22,500 nt of DNA from Sphaeroforma sirkka (taxonomy: Eukaryota > Opisthokonta > Ichthyosporea > Ichthyophonida): the NCBI GenBank assembly GCA_001586965.3, contig LUCW03000382.1, positions 1-22,500 of the forward strand, given 5' to 3'. Position 1 is the stretch's first letter. Each line of letters begins with the position of its first letter. Of this stretch, positions 20,201 to 22,500 are shown piece by piece. The notes beneath the pieces were generated by a model that was not told the origin of the DNA, did not search any database, and worked only from the letters and a program-made list of their open reading frames with translations. The translations under genes and the position numbers were made by a program.

Positions 20201-20414
20201 ACACCCGCCACCGCCGAGCGAAGGTCCATCTCGGTCACGCCTGGGCTGCGTTGGGCTGTTGAGCGTATGGTGTGCCGTAAACCGACAACAGGAGGCTGTA
20301 CCACTGAAGTCAGTTATGAAGGTTGTTTGGTCTGGGTTCACTTCTTCCCCTCGGGCTACATATCTGGGTGAGTGTGGGTGTAGTTTGTGGTATGAGTTGT
20401 ATGTGGTGGCGTGA
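20201..20414 (+). CDS. Candidate alternative last exon of the host gene or an exon of a neighbour
   Basis: Preceded by TTTGCACACAG and open to TGA at 20412-20414 in the frame that would join in phase with a donor at 19667. It contains GCVGLLSVWCAVNRQQEAV and SVMKVVWSGFT. A strong donor-like GGTGAGTG at about 20367 would instead end an internal exon, and a second frame (VSYEGCLVWVHFFPSGYIS) is open too. The correct frame is therefore undecided, and the family is not recognised. Confidence 0.27.
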
Positions 20415-20459
20415 GAGACGGTCACAACTGCGCTGATGCATAGAGGGTGGCTGTGCAGA

Positions 20460-21160
20460 GAGTTCATGCGTATTTGATAGACTTATATAGGGAATTCATA
20501 CGTATTTGGTAGTTGTATGTAGAGAATTCATACGTATCTGGTAGTTGTATGTAGCGAAACCATACGTATCTGGTAGTTGTATGTAGAGAATTTACACGTA
20601 TTTGATAGTTGTATATAGATAAATCATTCGTATTTGATGATTGTCTGTTACGAATCCAAGTGTTTGATAGTTATATTTAGATAATTCACACGTATATAAT
20701 AGTTGTATGTACATAATTCATACGTATTTGGTAGTTGTATGCAGGGAGTGCATACGTATTTGTTAGTTTTATGTTATAAATTCATACGTATTTGATAGTT
20801 GTAAGTAGTAGTTTATCTAATAATATGTATAAAATTCATTGATAGTTGTATATAGAGCATTAAAACGTATTTGATGATTGTCTGTTACGAATCCAAGTGT
20901 TTGATAGTTATATGTAGATAATTCACACGTATATAATAGTTGTATGTACATAATTCATACGTATTTGGTAGTTGTATGCAGGGTGTGCATACGTATTTGT
21001 TAGTTTTATATTATAAATTCATACGTATTTGATAGTTGTAAGTAGTAGTTTATCTAATAATATGTATAAAATTCATACGTATTTGATAGTTGTATATAGA
21101 GCATTAATACGTATTTGATAATCATATGTAGACATTTCGTAAGTATTTGATAATTGCATA
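20460..21160 (+). repeat. 32-bp minisatellite with a duplicated 237-bp block
   Basis: Unit close to ATACGTATTTGATAGTTGTA plus about 12 variable bases. CGTAT starts at 20469, 20501, 20533, 20565, 20597 and 20629, exactly 32 bp apart. From 20629 a block of about 237 bp with diagnostic variants (GATTGTCTGTTACGAATCC; GTAGTAGTTTATCTAATAA) is repeated from 20866 nearly unchanged, so the array has a higher-order level. No gene is seen here. Confidence 0.92.
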
Positions 21161-21613
21161 CCAGGGGTCCACTCTGATATCTATAGGAGTAGTCCCAGAT
21201 GGTAACGTATGTGCATGTTCACGTAATGAACTTGATCCAAACATTCTACACCCGCGAGTTGGGTTGTGTAGTGTCTTCGGTTGATCTCATGTTGTCTTTA
21301 AACACTAAAAACTCTGCTAAGTACACCAACCCCAGTTCATCACGGATTGGCTGATTGCTCTGTTTGTGCGTGCGTATGTGTATATACTTCCTTTTCTCAC
21401 AAGTAACTGTACAATACACTGTGTCTTCCTGTGTAGTCATGTAGCAGTGGGCTGTATCAGACCATAGGGTGCGGGAAAGTCTCTGTGTCGCTGTGTTGTG
21501 CTCGTGTGGCCAGATGACTGTCATTTCCGATGCATTGCACGTACATTCAACGTTCGGGTCTGCATGGATTTTGTGGTTAGCAGATTAAGTTCATATATCA
21601 ATTAAGTGCATGT
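21161..21613. other. Unassigned DNA between repeat arrays
   Basis: A minus-strand frame at 21246-21524 (92 codons) has an unremarkable composition, and no supporting splice or start context was found. No RNA gene or mobile element was recognised. Confidence 0.45.
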
Positions 21614-22105
<492 letters not shown>

Positions 22106-22136
22106 TATAAATATGTTTGTTTTTTTGTATATTTAA

Positions 22137-22387
22137 GCCCATTGAATGAATACTAAATTTATAGGCTTATTGAACAAATGTTTTATCTATAAACCTATTG
22201 AACAAATGTTACATATATAGACCTATCAAATATATGTTACAGATAAAAACCAATGGAATAAATGATAGTTATATAGACTTATTGAATAAATAATATATAA
22301 AATAAACCTATAGAATAAATGATACATAGATAAATCTATTGAATAAGATACATATCCGGACCTATTCAATTAAGATATTGAATAAAT
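22137..22387. repeat. 28-bp minisatellite, diverged
   Basis: About nine copies of a unit near ACCTATTGAATAAATG followed by some 12 AT-rich bases. ATTGAA-type cores start at about 22141, 22169, 22197, 22225, 22252 and 22281, giving a period of 28-29 bp. Copies are diverged from each other. Confidence 0.85.
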
Positions 22388-22500
22388 AAGTAACTATAGT
22401 GAGTATATATATACATACCTAATGAAAATATAAACTCACCTACACTTATACAGGCGAATCCCGTGACGTACGACCCAGCACTGCGATACACATTATTGGC
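22388..22500. other. Unassigned edge sequence
   Basis: A short TA tract lies at about 22405-22416, then non-repetitive DNA to the window edge. No feature was recognised. Confidence 0.4.

Noticed and set aside
20144-20467. Minus-strand open frame of 107 codons
   Set aside because: It is the shadow of the plus-strand candidate exon at 20201, with no start or splice support.
20460-21160. Regularly spaced repeat that could suggest a CRISPR array
   Set aside because: Units are directly tandem and diverged, there is no constant repeat with unrelated spacers, no cas genes are present, and the context is eukaryotic.

Overview
This is nuclear DNA from a eukaryote. The signs are Ty3/Gypsy LTR retrotransposon fossils, a (TA)n/(CA)n compound microsatellite, several minisatellites, and protein-coding exons separated by short GT-AG introns. 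Nothing suggests bacteria: there are no operons or ribosome binding sites. The species or phylum cannot be fixed from the sequence. A unicellular or compact eukaryote with introns of about 45-180 bp fits best.

Left part (1-14,100) is a stack of LTR-element fossils. After about 600 bp without recognisable content there is a decayed chromodomain-like remnant (+, about 600-840) and unassigned AT-rich DNA. Next is fossil D (-, 1448-2847), a protease-RT fragment split by a 767-bp solo LTR (1632-2398) with a 4-bp target duplication. Fossil A (-, 2848-9922) is the most complete copy: gag with zinc knuckles, protease, RT, RNase H, an extra methyltransferase-like domain, integrase and chromodomain. 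It is broken in many places. Fossil B (+, 9923-13086) has two similar LTRs of about 597 bp around a short interior with only the start of gag and integrase. It lies head-to-head with A. Fossil C (-, 13087-14022) is a gag start plus LTR from a diverged subfamily, ending in a 62-bp tandem duplication.

Right part (14,100-22,500) looks empty if only long ORFs are considered, but it is not. A small possible two-exon gene (-, 14116-14369) abuts fossil C. From about 16.3 to 19.7 kb on the + strand, a chain of short open segments with matching splice sites and compatible phases describes the 3' part of an intron-rich host gene (about 440 residues visible, mostly helical, family not recognised). Its last intron holds a 19-bp minisatellite. 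Further open segments at 15.3-15.9 kb may be its earlier exons, and 20,201-20,414 is a possible alternative last exon. The right end is repeat-rich: a 32-bp minisatellite with a duplicated 237-bp block (20,460-21,160), a long TA/CA microsatellite (21,614-22,105) and a 28-bp repeat (22,137-22,387).

The LTR fossils share one gene plan (gag, then PR-RT-RH, an extra domain, then integrase with chromodomain) and probably one chromovirus-like lineage. The host gene is independent of them. All exon calls are readings by eye of open frame, splice motif and phase, and no transcript or homology evidence was available.
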